Source: Mycolicibacterium sp. P1-18
GTDB lineage: Bacteria > Actinomycetota > Actinomycetes > Mycobacteriales > Mycobacteriaceae
Length of the DNA: 64,000 nt
NCBI RefSeq assembly: GCF_008329535.1
Contig: NZ_NPKR01000001.1
Location: 62,001 to 126,000 of the forward strand
Direction of reading: 5' to 3'
Shown here in pieces: positions 41,526-51,473 of this stretch (positions are counted from its first letter, which is position 1; the number at the start of each line of letters is the position of its first letter). The notes under the pieces were generated by a model. It saw only the letters and a program-made list of their open reading frames with translations. It was not told the DNA's origin and made no database searches. The position numbers and the translations under genes are program-made.

Positions 41526-41702
41526 CGGTCTGGCAGTGACTCGGCGGGCGCATGATGACGGTGCTGTGACGACCGGCGCGGCAGCTCCCACCATCGCGGC
41601 GTCTGCTGACAACCTCGTCGTGGACTCCCATCCACCGACCCGGCAAGGCATGCACTGACTACGTCCTCCACGGCCGCTCCCCGGGGCACGCGCACGTGGC
41701 CG

Positions 41703-44609
41703 ATGCTGCTGCTCGCCCTGCTCGGCGTCCTGGCCGCCGTGGGGCTGCCGTTCGCGCCGGTCTGGCTCGACACCACCACCGTCAGCTGGCCCGTTCCCGG
41801 TGAACCGGTCGCCTCGAGTACCGCGATCGTGACGCCCTACCGGCCCAACGCGTTGACGGCCACCGTGCCGTGCTCGGCGCTGCGGGCGGCGGCCACGGCG
41901 GGACCGGCGACCGTGGCGCTCGCGACGGGGACCGCGCCGGGCGGGCTGGTCGTCACGGGTGGCGCCGCCCAGGTGGGCGACACCGCCGTCGACCTGCGCC
42001 CGACGGCCGCCCCCGACTGTCGCGCCGTGATCACGGCCGGTCGGGACGGCGTGACCGTCGTCGCGCCGGACGGCCGGCGCACGGACCTTCCCGGCCAACC
42101 CGTGCCGCAGGTGTTCGGCCTTCACACCGATCTCGCCCCGGCCGACGCCGCCGGGCTGTCGACCACGGTCGAGGTCGCCGATCCGTTCAGCACCTCGCCG
42201 GGAGCGCTGAAGTACGGGCTCATCGCCGTTCAGCTCGGGGCGGCGGCCGCCCTCCTGGTGCTGCTGGTTCGGCCGGCCCGCACCCGCCGCCGGCGCGTGC
42301 GATGGCGTGCGGCGTGGTGGGTCGACGTCGGGATGGTGACGACGCTGGCCGGGTGGGCGGTGATCGGACCGCTGGCCGTCGACGACGGGTGGGCGTCGAT
42401 GATCGCGCGCAACGTCGCCGCCACCGGCAACCCCGGCAACTACTACCGATGGTGGAACGCCGCCGAGGTGCCGTTCGCCTTCAGCCAGGAACTGCTCGCA
42501 CCGTGGACCGCGGCGAGCATCGCACCGCTGTGGCTGCGGGTGCCGAGCACGCTGCTGGCCGTGGCCACGTGGTGGGTGCTCAGCCGCGGCGTGCTGGGCG
42601 CCGCGCTGCCGGTCCGAGCCGCGACGGTACGGGTGCGGTCGCTGGCCGCGGCAAGCCTGCTCGCCGCCTGGCTGCCGTTCAACCTGGGCACGCGGCCGGA
42701 GTCCTACGTGGCGCTCGGGGTCGTGGTGGCCGTGGCGCTGGCGATGCGGGCGCGCGGCCCGCGCGAGCTGGCCCTGCTGGCGCTCACCGTCGGCCTGACC
42801 GTGCCGATCAGTCCCAACGGCCTGCTGGTCCTTGCGCCGGTCGTCGTGTTCGCACCGCGCCTGTGGGCGGCGCTCCGGTCGGCCTCGCCCACCCGCTGGC
42901 GGCTGGCCGCCCACCTGGCGGCGCTGAGTTGCGTTGCCGCGGTGGGCCTCACCGTCATCTTCGCCGACCAGACGTGGGACGCCCTGCTCGTGGCCAGTGA
43001 CTGGCACACGTTCTTCGGCCCCGCACTGCCGTGGTGGGACGAACCCGACCGGTACCGCTACCTGCTGGGGTCCGACCAGCAGGGCAGCGCGGCCAAGCGG
43101 ATGCCAATCCTGTTGACCGCGGCCATGATTCCCGTCGTCGGCCTGCTGGCGCTGCCACGGGCGCGGCGGGACGCCGTCGGCCGCGCGGCACTGCGAATGG
43201 CCGCGGTGGCCGTGGTCGCGTTGCTGCTCTTCGCGGCGTCGCCCTCGAAGTGGTCCTATCACCTCGGGGCGGCGGCGGGGCCGATCGCGGCGCTGCTGAC
43301 CGTCGGGGTGGTGCTGGTGGCGCGCCGTGCCCGCACGCCCGACCGGTACGCGACCGTCGTGGGCGTCGCCGGCAGCGCCCTGCTGGTCGCGGCCGCCTCG
43401 GTGGCGTTCGACGGGCCCAACGCGTGGTGGCTGCCGGTGGTCTACGACGTGCCGTGGCCCTCGGAACCCCCTCGGCCGCTGGGCATGCCGTTGAACCAGC
43501 CGTGGCCGTGGCTCGCGGTGGTCGTCGTGACGGCGGCGCTGCTCTACCGCCGCCGTCTCGCGAAGGCGGTGGCGGCCGGCCCCGCGGTCACCACGCTCAT
43601 TGCCGTCGGCGCCGTGCTCGCGCTGCTGCTCGGGTCCTTCGTCGCCGCCCCGCTGCGCCGGCCGCAGGGTTCGCTGGCGGCGCTCAACCTGGACCGCGTC
43701 GCGGGCACCCGGGTGTGCGGCCTGGCCGACGACGTCGAGGTCCTGCCCGACGGACCCACCCTGCTCCCGTCGGGTGACGGCGGCGAGCAGCTGACCGGTT
43801 TCGCCCGGCAGAGCGGCTACCCGGCCGACGCTCCACCGCCGGACCCGCCGGGCACCGGCGCGTCCACCCTCCTCTGGGGCAGCCACGCTCCCGGCGTCGA
43901 GGCGACCGGCAGCATGACCAGCCCCTGGTTCGTCCTGCCCCCGCAGCCCGCCAACGGTGGTGTCACGGTGTCGGTGGCGGGACGCACCGACGGCGGCAAC
44001 CAGTTCGTCTACGACTTCGGCCGGGCCGGCGGCGGCGGCGTCGCCACCCTCGGTGAGCGCACGCCCGTCGACCGGCCCGCCTCCGACGAGGACCCCGCCC
44101 ACCCGCTCTGGCGCTCCCTCGGCGTCGACGCCACCACCATTCCGGCCGGCGCGAACCGGGTGCGCATCCGCGCGGTGGACGGCCGGACCGACCCCGTGGG
44201 CTGGTTGGCGTTCACCGGCCCCCGGCTGAGGTCCTCGATCGGGCTGACCGCTTTCCTGGCCGACAAGGGTCCCGTGCTGATCAGCTGGCCGATGGCGTTC
44301 CTGTTCCCCTGCGTGCGCGACCTCGCGACGGTGCGGGCCGGCGTGGCCACCACGCCGCTGGCGGTGATCGAGTCGCCGCGGCCGTTCCTCACCGAGGGCC
44401 GGCGCCAGGACATCGGCGGGGTCTTCGCGGCCCTGACGGTCTTCGGCACGCTGCACGAGGTCCCCAGCCGCCTCGTCGGCCGGCCCGACGTCGACTGGGG
44501 AGCCGTGAAGCTGTCGGGTGACGTCGCGCGCGACGCCTACCGGCGGGCGGTGACCCGCGCGCTGGTGCCCGGCAGCGGCGGCGTGGAGCACCTGCCACCC
44601 GAGCGGTGA
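41703..44609 (+). CDS. Arabinosyltransferase of the EmbA/B/C family (isolated paralogue)
   Basis: A polytopic membrane protein of at least 968 residues. After the first membrane segment come an extracellular beta domain, [16 protein letters not shown] with the DD pair of Emb catalytic loops, [13 protein letters not shown], the [16 protein letters not shown] proline motif and a soluble C-terminal carbohydrate-binding domain (about 640-960). Emb proteins use decaprenylphosphoryl arabinose to build arabinogalactan and lipoarabinomannan. Usual members have about 1,070-1,100 residues and lie in embCAB. This one stands alone between mtnP and menA. The reading frame extends upstream: a CTG at 41655 would add 16 residues (TTSSTAAPRGTRTW...). 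The first ATG (41703) is used here. Confidence 0.88.
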   Translation: MLLLALLGVLAAVGLPFAPVWLDTTTVSWPVPGEPVASSTAIVTPYRPNALTATVPCSALRAAATAGPATVALATGTAPGGLVVTGGAAQVGDTAVDLRPTAAPDCRAVITAGRDGVTVVAPDGRRTDLPGQPVPQVFGLHTDLAPADAAGLSTTVEVADPFSTSPGALKYGLIAVQLGAAAALLVLLVRPARTRRRRVRWRAAWWVDVGMVTTLAGWAVIGPLAVDDGWASMIARNVAATGNPGNYYRWWNAAEVPFAFSQELLAPWTAASIAPLWLRVPSTLLAVATWWVLSRGVLGAALPVRAATVRVRSLAAASLLAAWLPFNLGTRPESYVALGVVVAVALAMRARGPRELALLALTVGLTVPISPNGLLVLAPVVVFAPRLWAALRSASPTRWRLAAHLAALSCVAAVGLTVIFADQTWDALLVASDWHTFFGPALPWWDEPDRYRYLLGSDQQGSAAKRMPILLTAAMIPVVGLLALPRARRDAVGRAALRMAAVAVVALLLFAASPSKWSYHLGAAAGPIAALLTVGVVLVARRARTPDRYATVVGVAGSALLVAAASVAFDGPNAWWLPVVYDVPWPSEPPRPLGMPLNQPWPWLAVVVVTAALLYRRRLAKAVAAGPAVTTLIAVGAVLALLLGSFVAAPLRRPQGSLAALNLDRVAGTRVCGLADDVEVLPDGPTLLPSGDGGEQLTGFARQSGYPADAPPPDPPGTGASTLLWGSHAPGVEATGSMTSPWFVLPPQPANGGVTVSVAGRTDGGNQFVYDFGRAGGGGVATLGERTPVDRPASDEDPAHPLWRSLGVDATTIPAGANRVRIRAVDGRTDPVGWLAFTGPRLRSSIGLTAFLADKGPVLISWPMAFLFPCVRDLATVRAGVATTPLAVIESPRPFLTEGRRQDIGGVFAALTVFGTLHEVPSRLVGRPDVDWGAVKLSGDVARDAYRRAVTRALVPGSGGVEHLPPER

Positions 44610-44635
44610 ACCCCGCCCATGGGACGATGACCGGC

Positions 44636-45505
44636 GTGGCAACTCTTGCGCAGTGGGTCGAGGGCGCGCGTCCCCGTACGTTGCCCAACGCCGTCGCCCC
44701 GGTGATCGCCGGCACGGGAGCCGCGGCGTGGCTCGGCGACGCGGTGTGGTGGCGGGCGCTGCTGGCCCTGGTCGTGTCGCTGGCCCTGATCGTCGGCGTC
44801 AACTACGCCAACGACTACTCCGACGGCATCCGCGGCACCGACGACGTGCGCGCCGGGCCGCTGCGACTGGTCGGCTCGCGCGTGGCCTCACCCCGCGCCG
44901 TCGCGACCGCCGCCGCGGTCAGCCTGGGCATCGGCGCCGCCGCGGGACTGGTGCTGGCGATCGTCAGCCAGCCCTGGCTGATCGCCGTCGGCGCGGTCTG
45001 CATCGCCGGAGCCTGGCTGTACACCGGCGGCTCGAAGCCCTACGGGTACATCGGCCTCGGCGAGATCGCGGTGTTCGTGTTCTTCGGCCTCGTCGCCGTC
45101 CTCGGCACGCAGTACACCCAGGCCGAGCGGGTCGACTGGGTGGGCGCCGCGCTCGCCGTCGCGACCGGCGCCCTGTCGTCGGCGGTGCTGGTGGCCAACA
45201 ACCTGCGCGACATCCCGACCGACACCGAGTCGGGCAAGATCACGCTGGCGGTGCGGCTCGGCGACCGCCGCACCCGGGTGTTGTATCAGGTGCTGGTCGC
45301 GCTGGCCTTCGTGCTGACCCTGGTGCTGACCGTCGCGACGCCGTGGTGCGCGGCCGGTCTGCTGGCGCTGCCCCTCGCGGTGCGCGCCGCGAAACCGGTG
45401 CGGTCCGGTCTCGGCGGCCGCGACCTGATCCCCGTGCTGCGCGACACCGGCTTGACGATGCTGGTGTGGTCGATCGCGGTGGCGGCGGCCCTCGTCTTCG
45501 GCTGA
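44636..45505 (+). CDS. menA: 1,4-dihydroxy-2-naphthoate polyprenyltransferase
   Basis: A 289-residue UbiA-superfamily prenyltransferase with about eight membrane helices. The first Asp-rich motif is [15 protein letters not shown] and the second lies in [20 protein letters not shown]; both bind Mg-diphosphate. The N-terminus [20 protein letters not shown] aligns with M. tuberculosis MenA (Rv0534c). It attaches the polyprenyl tail in menaquinone synthesis. GTG 44636 matches the known start best; ATG 44627 or GTG 44606 (overlapping the Emb stop) are alternatives. It is only about 26 bp from the Emb-like gene, so they may be co-transcribed. Confidence 0.93.
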   Translation: MATLAQWVEGARPRTLPNAVAPVIAGTGAAAWLGDAVWWRALLALVVSLALIVGVNYANDYSDGIRGTDDVRAGPLRLVGSRVASPRAVATAAAVSLGIGAAAGLVLAIVSQPWLIAVGAVCIAGAWLYTGGSKPYGYIGLGEIAVFVFFGLVAVLGTQYTQAERVDWVGAALAVATGALSSAVLVANNLRDIPTDTESGKITLAVRLGDRRTRVLYQVLVALAFVLTLVLTVATPWCAAGLLALPLAVRAAKPVRSGLGGRDLIPVLRDTGLTMLVWSIAVAAALVFG

Positions 45506-45520
45506 TGGCATCCTGGCTCC

Positions 45521-46177
45521 ATGGGCATCGTGTTCCGGTTGGCGGAGCTTCTGCTGATGCTCGTCCCCGTGGCCGGCGTCGTCTTCGCCGGGATCAGCAT
45601 GTGGCGGCGGGTGCAGGGCCCGTCGACGCCTGCTCCTGCTGAGCCCGACGCCCGGCCGGCCCCGGCCCCGGCCAACCCGGCCACGCTGTGGCGCATCGTC
45701 ACCCGCACCCTCGAGGAGCACGCGCGCACCGACACGCGCTGGCTGGACTACGAACTCGACGCGGCCAAGCTGCTGGACTTCCCGCTGATGACCGATCTGC
45801 GGGCGCCGCTGACCACCGAGTTCCACAAGGCCAAGCTTCGCGCGGACCTGCTGCGACCCGGCAAGGCCGAGGATCTGCTCGACGACCGGGAGGCCGCCGC
45901 GCAGTACCTGGCGGCGGTCGAGGACTACACGACGGCGTTCGACGCGGCCGAGACCGAGGCCATCCGTCGCCGCCGCAGCGACTTCACCCCCGAACAGCAG
46001 CAGCGCATCGCCCGCGCCCGCAGCCTGCTCAGCGTCGCCGCGGACGGTGGCGCGACGCAGAACGAACGCGGGCAGGCCTACGAGCTGGCGGGCAAGGAGC
46101 TCGAGGGCCTGGTGGTGCTGCCGCCGACCACCAGGGCGGGCATCGAGCGAGGGATCGCCGGGCAACTCGACGGGTAG
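45521..46177 (+). CDS. Conserved mycobacterial protein with one N-terminal membrane segment
   Basis: A 218-residue protein. Residues about 4-28 form one membrane helix (LAELLLMLVPVAGVVFAGIS), followed by a Pro/Ala-rich linker (PAPAEPDARPAPAPANP) and a charged helical cytoplasmic domain (AAQYLAAVEDYTTAFDAAE, FTPEQQQRIARARSLLS). No catalytic motif is visible. It follows menA by 15 bp and is probably co-transcribed. I do not recognise a named family; a membrane-associated scaffold or regulator is possible. Confidence 0.78.
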   Translation: MGIVFRLAELLLMLVPVAGVVFAGISMWRRVQGPSTPAPAEPDARPAPAPANPATLWRIVTRTLEEHARTDTRWLDYELDAAKLLDFPLMTDLRAPLTTEFHKAKLRADLLRPGKAEDLLDDREAAAQYLAAVEDYTTAFDAAETEAIRRRRSDFTPEQQQRIARARSLLSVAADGGATQNERGQAYELAGKELEGLVVLPPTTRAGIERGIAGQLDG

Positions 46178-46181
46178 CGCG

Positions 46182-47234
46182 CTATCCGGTCAGTGCGTCC
46201 AGCAGCAGCTGGAGGTCGTCCTCGGTGTTGTACAGGTGGAAGGCGACCCGCACCGCCCCGGCCCGGACCGACGCCCGGATGCCGGCCGCCGTCAGCCTCT
46301 CCGCGGCCTGCGCGGCGTCGGGGAACGGCAGCGCCACGATCGCCGAGTCGGCCCGCGGCAGCTCGAACTCGGCGCGCAACCGGGTGGCCAGCGCCAGGCA
46401 GTGCGCCTCGACCGCGTGCCGGTCCAGCGACGCCAGCCAGGGCATGGTCAACCCGGCACCGAACACGCCGAACCACGCGGGCGACGTGTCGAAGCGGCGG
46501 GCGTCGGCGGCCAGCCGCAGCGGCAGCCCGTAGATGGACGACCACGGCTGCTCGGAGGCGTACCAGTTGGCCAGGTGCGGCGTCATCCGCGCAGACGCCC
46601 TCTCGCTCAACGACATCCAGGCCGTGCCGCGCGGTGCCAGCAGCCACTTGTACACCGCGGCGGCGGTGACGTCCGCCCAGCCCAGGTCGAGCGCCTTCCA
46701 GCCGACGGCCTGGGTGGCGTCGAGGACGGTGAGGGTGTCGGTGCCCGCGACGGCCGCCCGCAGGCCCTCGAGGTCGAGTACGTCACCGGTGGCCGACTGG
46801 ACCACGCTCGCCGTCACCACGTCGTAGTCCGCGGCGGTGGCGGTCAACTCGTCGGCGGGCAACTCGGTGACGGTCACGCCGCGGGCCGCCTGGGTGGCGA
46901 ACGGAAAGGTGGTGCTGGTGAACTCGCCGCGCAGCGTGGCCACTTTGGCACCGTCGGGCACGGCCGCCGCGACCAGGCCCAGCAGGGCCGACGCGCTGCC
47001 ACCCATGGTCACCGAGTCGACGGCCACGCCGACGAGGTCGGCATAGGCGGCACGGCCACGACCCACCGACTCGTCGAACGAGGGCACGTCCATGGTGCCC
47101 GCCTGCCACTGCGCGATGCGCGCGTGCAGACCGTCGAGCAGGAAGGTCGGCGGCAGCCCGTAGGTCGAGGAGTTGAGAAAACCTGCGGCACCGACGAATT
47201 CGGCCCCGAAGGCGGAGCGAGGCGGCACCGTCAT
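46182..47234 (-). CDS. Class V aminotransferase-like PLP enzyme
   Basis: A 350-residue fold type I PLP enzyme resembling cysteine desulfurase/kynureninase-type class V aminotransferases. It has FLNSSTYGLPPTFLLDGL, VTMGGSASALLGLVAAAVP, the PLP-binding Asp in TVLDATQAVGWKAL and the Schiff-base Lys in AAVYKWLLAPRGTAWM, then RVAFHLYNTEDDL at the end. The active-site Lys is intact. The ATG at 47234 lies 7 bp from the stop of the DUF4229 gene, so both are one transcript. The natural substrate is not evident. Confidence 0.87.
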   Translation of the reverse strand: MTVPPRSAFGAEFVGAAGFLNSSTYGLPPTFLLDGLHARIAQWQAGTMDVPSFDESVGRGRAAYADLVGVAVDSVTMGGSASALLGLVAAAVPDGAKVATLRGEFTSTTFPFATQAARGVTVTELPADELTATAADYDVVTASVVQSATGDVLDLEGLRAAVAGTDTLTVLDATQAVGWKALDLGWADVTAAAVYKWLLAPRGTAWMSLSERASARMTPHLANWYASEQPWSSIYGLPLRLAADARRFDTSPAWFGVFGAGLTMPWLASLDRHAVEAHCLALATRLRAEFELPRADSAIVALPFPDAAQAAERLTAAGIRASVRAGAVRVAFHLYNTEDDLQLLLDALTG

Positions 47235-47241
47235 ACTTTGG

Positions 47242-47586
47242 TCACGAGCGGGGCGGCTCGTCACCGCGCAACCGGGACCGCAACTGCTCGCGGTCGCGGC
47301 GACGGCGCTCGTCGAACACGGCGATGCTGGCGGTGGCGCGGTTGCGCAGCGGCGCAAACAGCCAGATTCCCAACGGAAGTGCCAGGACGATCGCGAACAA
47401 CATGGGGATGACGATGGGGAACTCGCCGATGCCGAGCGCCCTTCCGCCGAAGTAGATGGCGGCGGCGAGGACGGCGACCAGGAGGATCCTGGCCACCGTG
47501 TAGACCAGGACGTCGAGAACCATTCGCGATCCGGGGCGCGTTGCCGCCCGAGTCGCCTCACTCCCACCCTCAGTAGCACCAGACAC
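47242..47586 (-). CDS. DUF4229-type small membrane protein
   Basis: A 114-residue protein with two membrane segments (VLVYTVARILLVAVLAAAI and FPIVIPMLFAIVLALPLGIW), then a short loop and a highly charged C-terminal tail (RNRATASIAVFDERRRRDRE). This is the DUF4229 pattern found in the same place in M. tuberculosis (near Rv0530A). The function is unknown. It is followed by the class V aminotransferase on the same strand and is divergent from a 54-residue membrane protein. The AT-rich stretch at 47611-47620 could hold the promoters of both. Confidence 0.8.
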   Translation of the reverse strand: MSGATEGGSEATRAATRPGSRMVLDVLVYTVARILLVAVLAAAIYFGGRALGIGEFPIVIPMLFAIVLALPLGIWLFAPLRNRATASIAVFDERRRRDREQLRSRLRGDEPPRS

Positions 47587-47635
47587 GAACCCGAGCCTAC
47601 CGACGACGCGTATTATTTACTGCAAGGAGGTTTTT

Positions 47636-47800
47636 GTGCTTCAGTTCGTTCTCCTCGTCGTCATCCTGGCGGGTCTGGCCTACGGGGCCTGGCGCCTGGT
47701 ACGCGCGACCGCAAACCGGCCGAGAACCAGGACCATCGGGCCCGACGACGACCCCGATTTCCTGAACCGGCTCAACCAGGGCACGGACCCTCGCAAGTAG
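47636..47800 (+). CDS. Small membrane protein, 54 aa
   Basis: A GTG-initiated frame of 54 residues with an excellent SD (AAGGAGG 47624-47630, 5 nt spacing). It has one hydrophobic helix (LQFVLLVVILAGLAYGAW), a basic stretch (RATANRPRTRT) and an acidic tail (PDDDPDFLNRLNQG). A TATTAT hexamer (47611-47616) is well placed as a -10 for a very short leader. Codon positions keep the usual high-GC third base. The function is unknown; the single-span architecture suggests a membrane regulator or subunit. Confidence 0.78.
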   Translation: MLQFVLLVVILAGLAYGAWRLVRATANRPRTRTIGPDDDPDFLNRLNQGTDPRK

Positions 47801-47818
47801 GGTCCCCGCCGCGGCTGG

Positions 47819-48907
47819 CTACTGCGCGCTGGGGAATCCGCCTGCCACCACGGCCGCCAACTCCAGCACCGCGTCGCGCGTCTCCGGCTTCAACCGCTCC
47901 AAACTGATCTCCGCGCCCTCCTCCAGGTGCGGATCGAACGGCACCTGGAGCACCGCCTTGCAGCGGCGGGAGAAGTGGTCGACGACCTTGCTCTGGTCGA
48001 CGCGCGAACCGCCCCGACCCGATTGCGGCCGCACCGCGTTGATCACCGCGATGGAGTCGATCACCAACTGTTGATAACCGTGGGCGTCGAGCCAGTCCAG
48101 GGTCGCCGACGCGCTGCGGGCCCCGTCCACCGAACCCGAACTGACGATGATCAGCGCGTCGGCGTTGCTCAGCACCGCCGACATCGCCGAGTGGAGCATG
48201 CCCGTGCCGCAGTCGGTGAGCACCAGGCTGTAGAAGCGTTCGAGAACCTCGAGGGTGCGCGCGTAGTCGTCACTGCTGAACGCCTCCGAGACCGCCGGAT
48301 CGCTTTCCGAGGCAAGCACTTCCAGCCGGCTCGGCCCCTGCGAGGTGTAGTGCCGGACGTCGCTGTAGCTGTCGATGCCCTCGGCGTCGCGCAGCAGGTG
48401 CCGCACGGTCGACGGCGTCTCGAGCGGCACCTTCTGGCTCAGCGTGCCGCGGTCGGGATTGGCGTCCACGGCGATGACGCGGTCCCCACGCGCCGAGGCG
48501 AACGTCGCCCCGAGGGTCGCGGTGATCGTGGTCTTGCCGACGCCGCCCTTCAGCGACAGCATCGCAATCCGGTAGCACCCCCGCAGCGGCCGACTGGCCT
48601 GCGCGGCGAGCTCCTTGCGGCGGGCCTCCCTGCGGCCCTCGCCGAGGTTGACCAGGGTGAACGACGCGAGATAGAGCCAGCGCCGCCACCCCGCCGCCGG
48701 CGTGCGCTTGGGCTGGCCCAGCAGAGCGACGGTCGACAGGTCCAGGTACGGCGACGCCGCGTCGGCCGGCGCCGGGGCCGGGTGCGGCGTGGGCAGCGTG
48801 ACGACGGGCATGCCGTGCGGCGGTGTCGGCGCCGTCCACTCCGGCGGGATGGCAAGCGACGGATCGCTGAAGCGTTGCTGCGCGCGGAAACTCGGCGGTT
48901 CGGACAC
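47819..48907 (-). CDS. ParA/MinD-family ATPase (Rv0530-like)
   Basis: A 362-residue protein. A Pro-rich N-terminal region of about 80 residues is followed by a basic linker (GEGRREARRKELAAQASR) and a P-loop ATPase domain: deviant Walker A in MLSLKGGVGKTTITATLG, switch/Walker A' VDANPDRGTLSQK and Walker B-like LVLTDCGTG. MinD/ParA ATPases position complexes at the membrane or nucleoid; related proteins also serve ESX loci. It ends the cytochrome c maturation gene group, as Rv0530 does. GTG 48907 is used; a TTG at 48916 is possible. Its partner is unknown. Confidence 0.87.
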   Translation of the reverse strand: MSEPPSFRAQQRFSDPSLAIPPEWTAPTPPHGMPVVTLPTPHPAPAPADAASPYLDLSTVALLGQPKRTPAAGWRRWLYLASFTLVNLGEGRREARRKELAAQASRPLRGCYRIAMLSLKGGVGKTTITATLGATFASARGDRVIAVDANPDRGTLSQKVPLETPSTVRHLLRDAEGIDSYSDVRHYTSQGPSRLEVLASESDPAVSEAFSSDDYARTLEVLERFYSLVLTDCGTGMLHSAMSAVLSNADALIIVSSGSVDGARSASATLDWLDAHGYQQLVIDSIAVINAVRPQSGRGGSRVDQSKVVDHFSRRCKAVLQVPFDPHLEEGAEISLERLKPETRDAVLELAAVVAGGFPSAQ

Positions 48908-48918
48908 CCGGATCAATC

Positions 48919-49902
48919 TCAGCCCACCCCTGCGTACGAATGCAGCCCGGTCACGACCAGGTTGATGAAGAACAGGTTGAACACCATGGCCACGAACCCC
49001 ACGACGTTGATGTAGGCGGCCTTGCGGTCCCGCCACCCCGCCGTCGAACGGGCGTGCAGATACGCGGCGTAGACCACCCAGGCGATGAACGCGACGGTCT
49101 CCTTGGGGTCCCAGCCCCAGTACCGGCCCCACGCCTCCTCGGCCCAGATGGCGCCGAAGATCACGCCGAAGCCGAAGATCGGGAACCCGAAGATCGTGGT
49201 GCGGTAGGCGATGCGGTCCAGGGTCTGGGCGTCCGGCAGCCGCGCGAGGATGGCCGCCACCTTGCCCGGCCGGCCGGGGTCGCCCAGCGGTGACATCTTG
49301 GCAAGGAACAGCATGCTGGCCACGCCCGCGACCAGGAACACTCCCGAACCGAGGCTGACCACCGACACGTGGATGGGCAGCCAGTAGGACTGCAGCGCGG
49401 GCATCACGGGCGCGGCGTTGGAGTACAGCCACTTGCCCGACACCGCGAGCAGGATCAGCACCGGCAGCAGCACGAACGCCCACAGCGCGCGGAACTTCGG
49501 CTTGCGCAGCGTGATCGCCCCGGCGACCAGCCCGCAGAAGCAGGTCAGGTTGATGAACTCGTACATGTTGCCCCACGGCACGCGTGAGGTCGCCAGTCCG
49601 CGCAGCACGATGCAGACCAGCAGCATGGCCGTGCCGACGTACACCAGAGCAAGGCCGGCCCGACCGATCCGTTCGTCGACGAGCCGTCTCGGGGCGTCGA
49701 CGACGACGCCGGGGGTGCCGCTGTCGGCAGTGACGGCGCTCCCGTTCGCGCTCACCAGTTCGCGGGCGTCGGCCCGGCGGCTGCCGCTGTAGGCCAGCTC
49801 GACGGCCAGCAGCAGCAGCGCGATCACCAGCACCACGATCGTGGACGTGAACGCCAGATCGGAATAGCGGGCTAGCCCAATGTCGATGTGCGGACCGTTC
49901 AC
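48919..49902 (-). CDS. ccsA: Cytochrome c biogenesis protein CcsA (haem-handling subunit)
   Basis: A 327-residue membrane protein with about eight helices. It contains the WWD-type haem-binding signature as WGRYWGWDPKETVAFIAW, and conserved His residues such as WLPIHVSVVSLGSGVF and VTGLHSYAGVG that ligate haem. With ResB it forms the system II synthase that attaches haem to apocytochrome c outside the membrane. The GTG overlaps the resB stop by 4 bp (49899-49902). It corresponds to Rv0529. Confidence 0.94.
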   Translation of the reverse strand: MNGPHIDIGLARYSDLAFTSTIVVLVIALLLLAVELAYSGSRRADARELVSANGSAVTADSGTPGVVVDAPRRLVDERIGRAGLALVYVGTAMLLVCIVLRGLATSRVPWGNMYEFINLTCFCGLVAGAITLRKPKFRALWAFVLLPVLILLAVSGKWLYSNAAPVMPALQSYWLPIHVSVVSLGSGVFLVAGVASMLFLAKMSPLGDPGRPGKVAAILARLPDAQTLDRIAYRTTIFGFPIFGFGVIFGAIWAEEAWGRYWGWDPKETVAFIAWVVYAAYLHARSTAGWRDRKAAYINVVGFVAMVFNLFFINLVVTGLHSYAGVG

Positions 49903-51473
49903 GCGCGTTCTCTCCCGCCTTCTTCCGCCGACGGCACCAACCGTGCCGTCAGCCTCTCGAACTCGTCGCCCCACCCGGAGTTGTCGGTGCGGGCGAGTCC
50001 GCCCAGCTCGACCCCAACGGTACTCGGCGTTGCTGGGGAAATTCGAACCCAGATGCGGCGCCGCCGCACCACGAGCGACACCAACAGTCCGGCCATCATG
50101 GTCATCGCCGACACCAGCACCCAGATCTGGGCCGGATCGTGCGACACCTGCACGTTGATGAACGGTGCCGCACCGTCGAACCGGACCACCGTGCCGTCGT
50201 TCAGCCGGGTCGACTGGCCCGCCTTGAGGTTCACCCGCACCTGCTTGTTGAGCCGCTTCTGCTCGATGAGCCGCGGGTCGAGGGTGAACAGGGACTGCGG
50301 GCGCCCGGTGTCCAGCCCGGTGTCGCCGCGATAGACGTCGATGGCCACCGCCGGATCCCGCAGCGCGGGGAAGCTCGACGACAGCAGCTTGCCGTCGAGC
50401 TCTTCGGTCGGGGCGAACAGGCCCTGGATCGCGATCTGGTTCTTGCGCCGCTCGCCGGCGTCGGGATAGGTGCCGGCGGGCGGGTCGACGCGGATGACCC
50501 CGGACGAGAGCAGCGTGATCGGGTCGTCGGGACGCCACTGCACGGTCTGGGTGCGGGTGCGCCCGTCGGGGAAGGTGACCGTGAACGTCGGGGCGTAGCC
50601 GTGGCCCTGCAGGTACAGCCGGTCCCCGCCGAGGCGCAGCGGGTGGTTGACCTCGAGCCGGTAGGGCCGCCACGTGTCGGTGGTGAGGTCGTCACCGGCC
50701 TGGTAGTCGACGTTGGCCGCGAAGCTCAGCGCCTGCCCACTGGGCAGGTAGTCCGCGTCGAAGTCGTTGACGCGTAGGCAGATCGGATTCAGCGAGGTGC
50801 CGTCGACGGTGTTGCCGGCGCGGAACGAGTCGAAGGCCGCGGGCGACGCCGAGCAGAATCCCGGCCCGCCGTTGGCCACGACGATGACGTTGCCCTCGTA
50901 GCCGAACAGCTTGCCCACCGCGATGGAGACCAGCAGCGCGAGCAGGGAGAAGTGGAAGACGATGTTGCCGAACTCGCGGAGATACCCCTTCTCCGCCGAC
51001 ACCTCGACGACGTCGCCCTCGCGGCGGCTGGTGTGACGCCACCCCTTCAGGCGCTCCTCCACCCCGGCGGCGACCGTCTCCACGTCCCCCGCCGCGACGA
51101 GGGTCTGATGCTTGGGCAGCCGCGCCAGGTTTCGCGGCGCGGCGACGGGCGTGGCCCGCATGCTCCGGACGTGCTCGGCCAGGCGCGGGGTCAGACAGCC
51201 CACCAGCGAGATGAACAGCAGCGCGTAGATGGCCGTGAACCAGAAGCTGGAGAACACGTCGAACGCCTGCACCCGGTCCAGCCACGGCCCGATGGCGGGA
51301 TGTTCGGCGAGGTACTCGTCGACCTTGCCCGCGTTCAGGCTGCGCTGCGGCACCAGGGCACCGGGGATGGCCGCCAACGCCAGCAGGAACAGCAGCGCCA
51401 GCGCGGTGCCCATCGACGTCAGGGTGCGCCAGGTGTTCCTCGCATACGCACCAAGGCGTTTCAGCACCCTCAT
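49899..51473 (-). CDS. resB: Cytochrome c biogenesis protein ResB/Ccs1
   Basis: A 524-residue membrane protein. Three N-terminal helices (including GTALALLFLLALAAIPGALV and FWFTAIYALLFISLVGCL) are followed by a large extracytoplasmic domain (about 210-440) and a last helix (ILVLVSAM-like segment IWVLVSAMTMMAGLLVSLV). It pairs with CcsA for haem transfer to apocytochromes. The ATG overlaps the ccdA stop (ATGA 51470-51473). It corresponds to Rv0528 and is full length. Confidence 0.93.
   Translation of the reverse strand: MRVLKRLGAYARNTWRTLTSMGTALALLFLLALAAIPGALVPQRSLNAGKVDEYLAEHPAIGPWLDRVQAFDVFSSFWFTAIYALLFISLVGCLTPRLAEHVRSMRATPVAAPRNLARLPKHQTLVAAGDVETVAAGVEERLKGWRHTSRREGDVVEVSAEKGYLREFGNIVFHFSLLALLVSIAVGKLFGYEGNVIVVANGGPGFCSASPAAFDSFRAGNTVDGTSLNPICLRVNDFDADYLPSGQALSFAANVDYQAGDDLTTDTWRPYRLEVNHPLRLGGDRLYLQGHGYAPTFTVTFPDGRTRTQTVQWRPDDPITLLSSGVIRVDPPAGTYPDAGERRKNQIAIQGLFAPTEELDGKLLSSSFPALRDPAVAIDVYRGDTGLDTGRPQSLFTLDPRLIEQKRLNKQVRVNLKAGQSTRLNDGTVVRFDGAAPFINVQVSHDPAQIWVLVSAMTMMAGLLVSLVVRRRRIWVRISPATPSTVGVELGGLARTDNSGWGDEFERLTARLVPSAEEGGRERA

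Noticed and set aside
40731..44642. Long minus-strand open frame continuing upstream of mtnP across the Emb-like gene
   Set aside because: Only the mtnP part resembles a protein; the rest is Arg/Gln/Gly-rich and antisense to clear Emb motifs.
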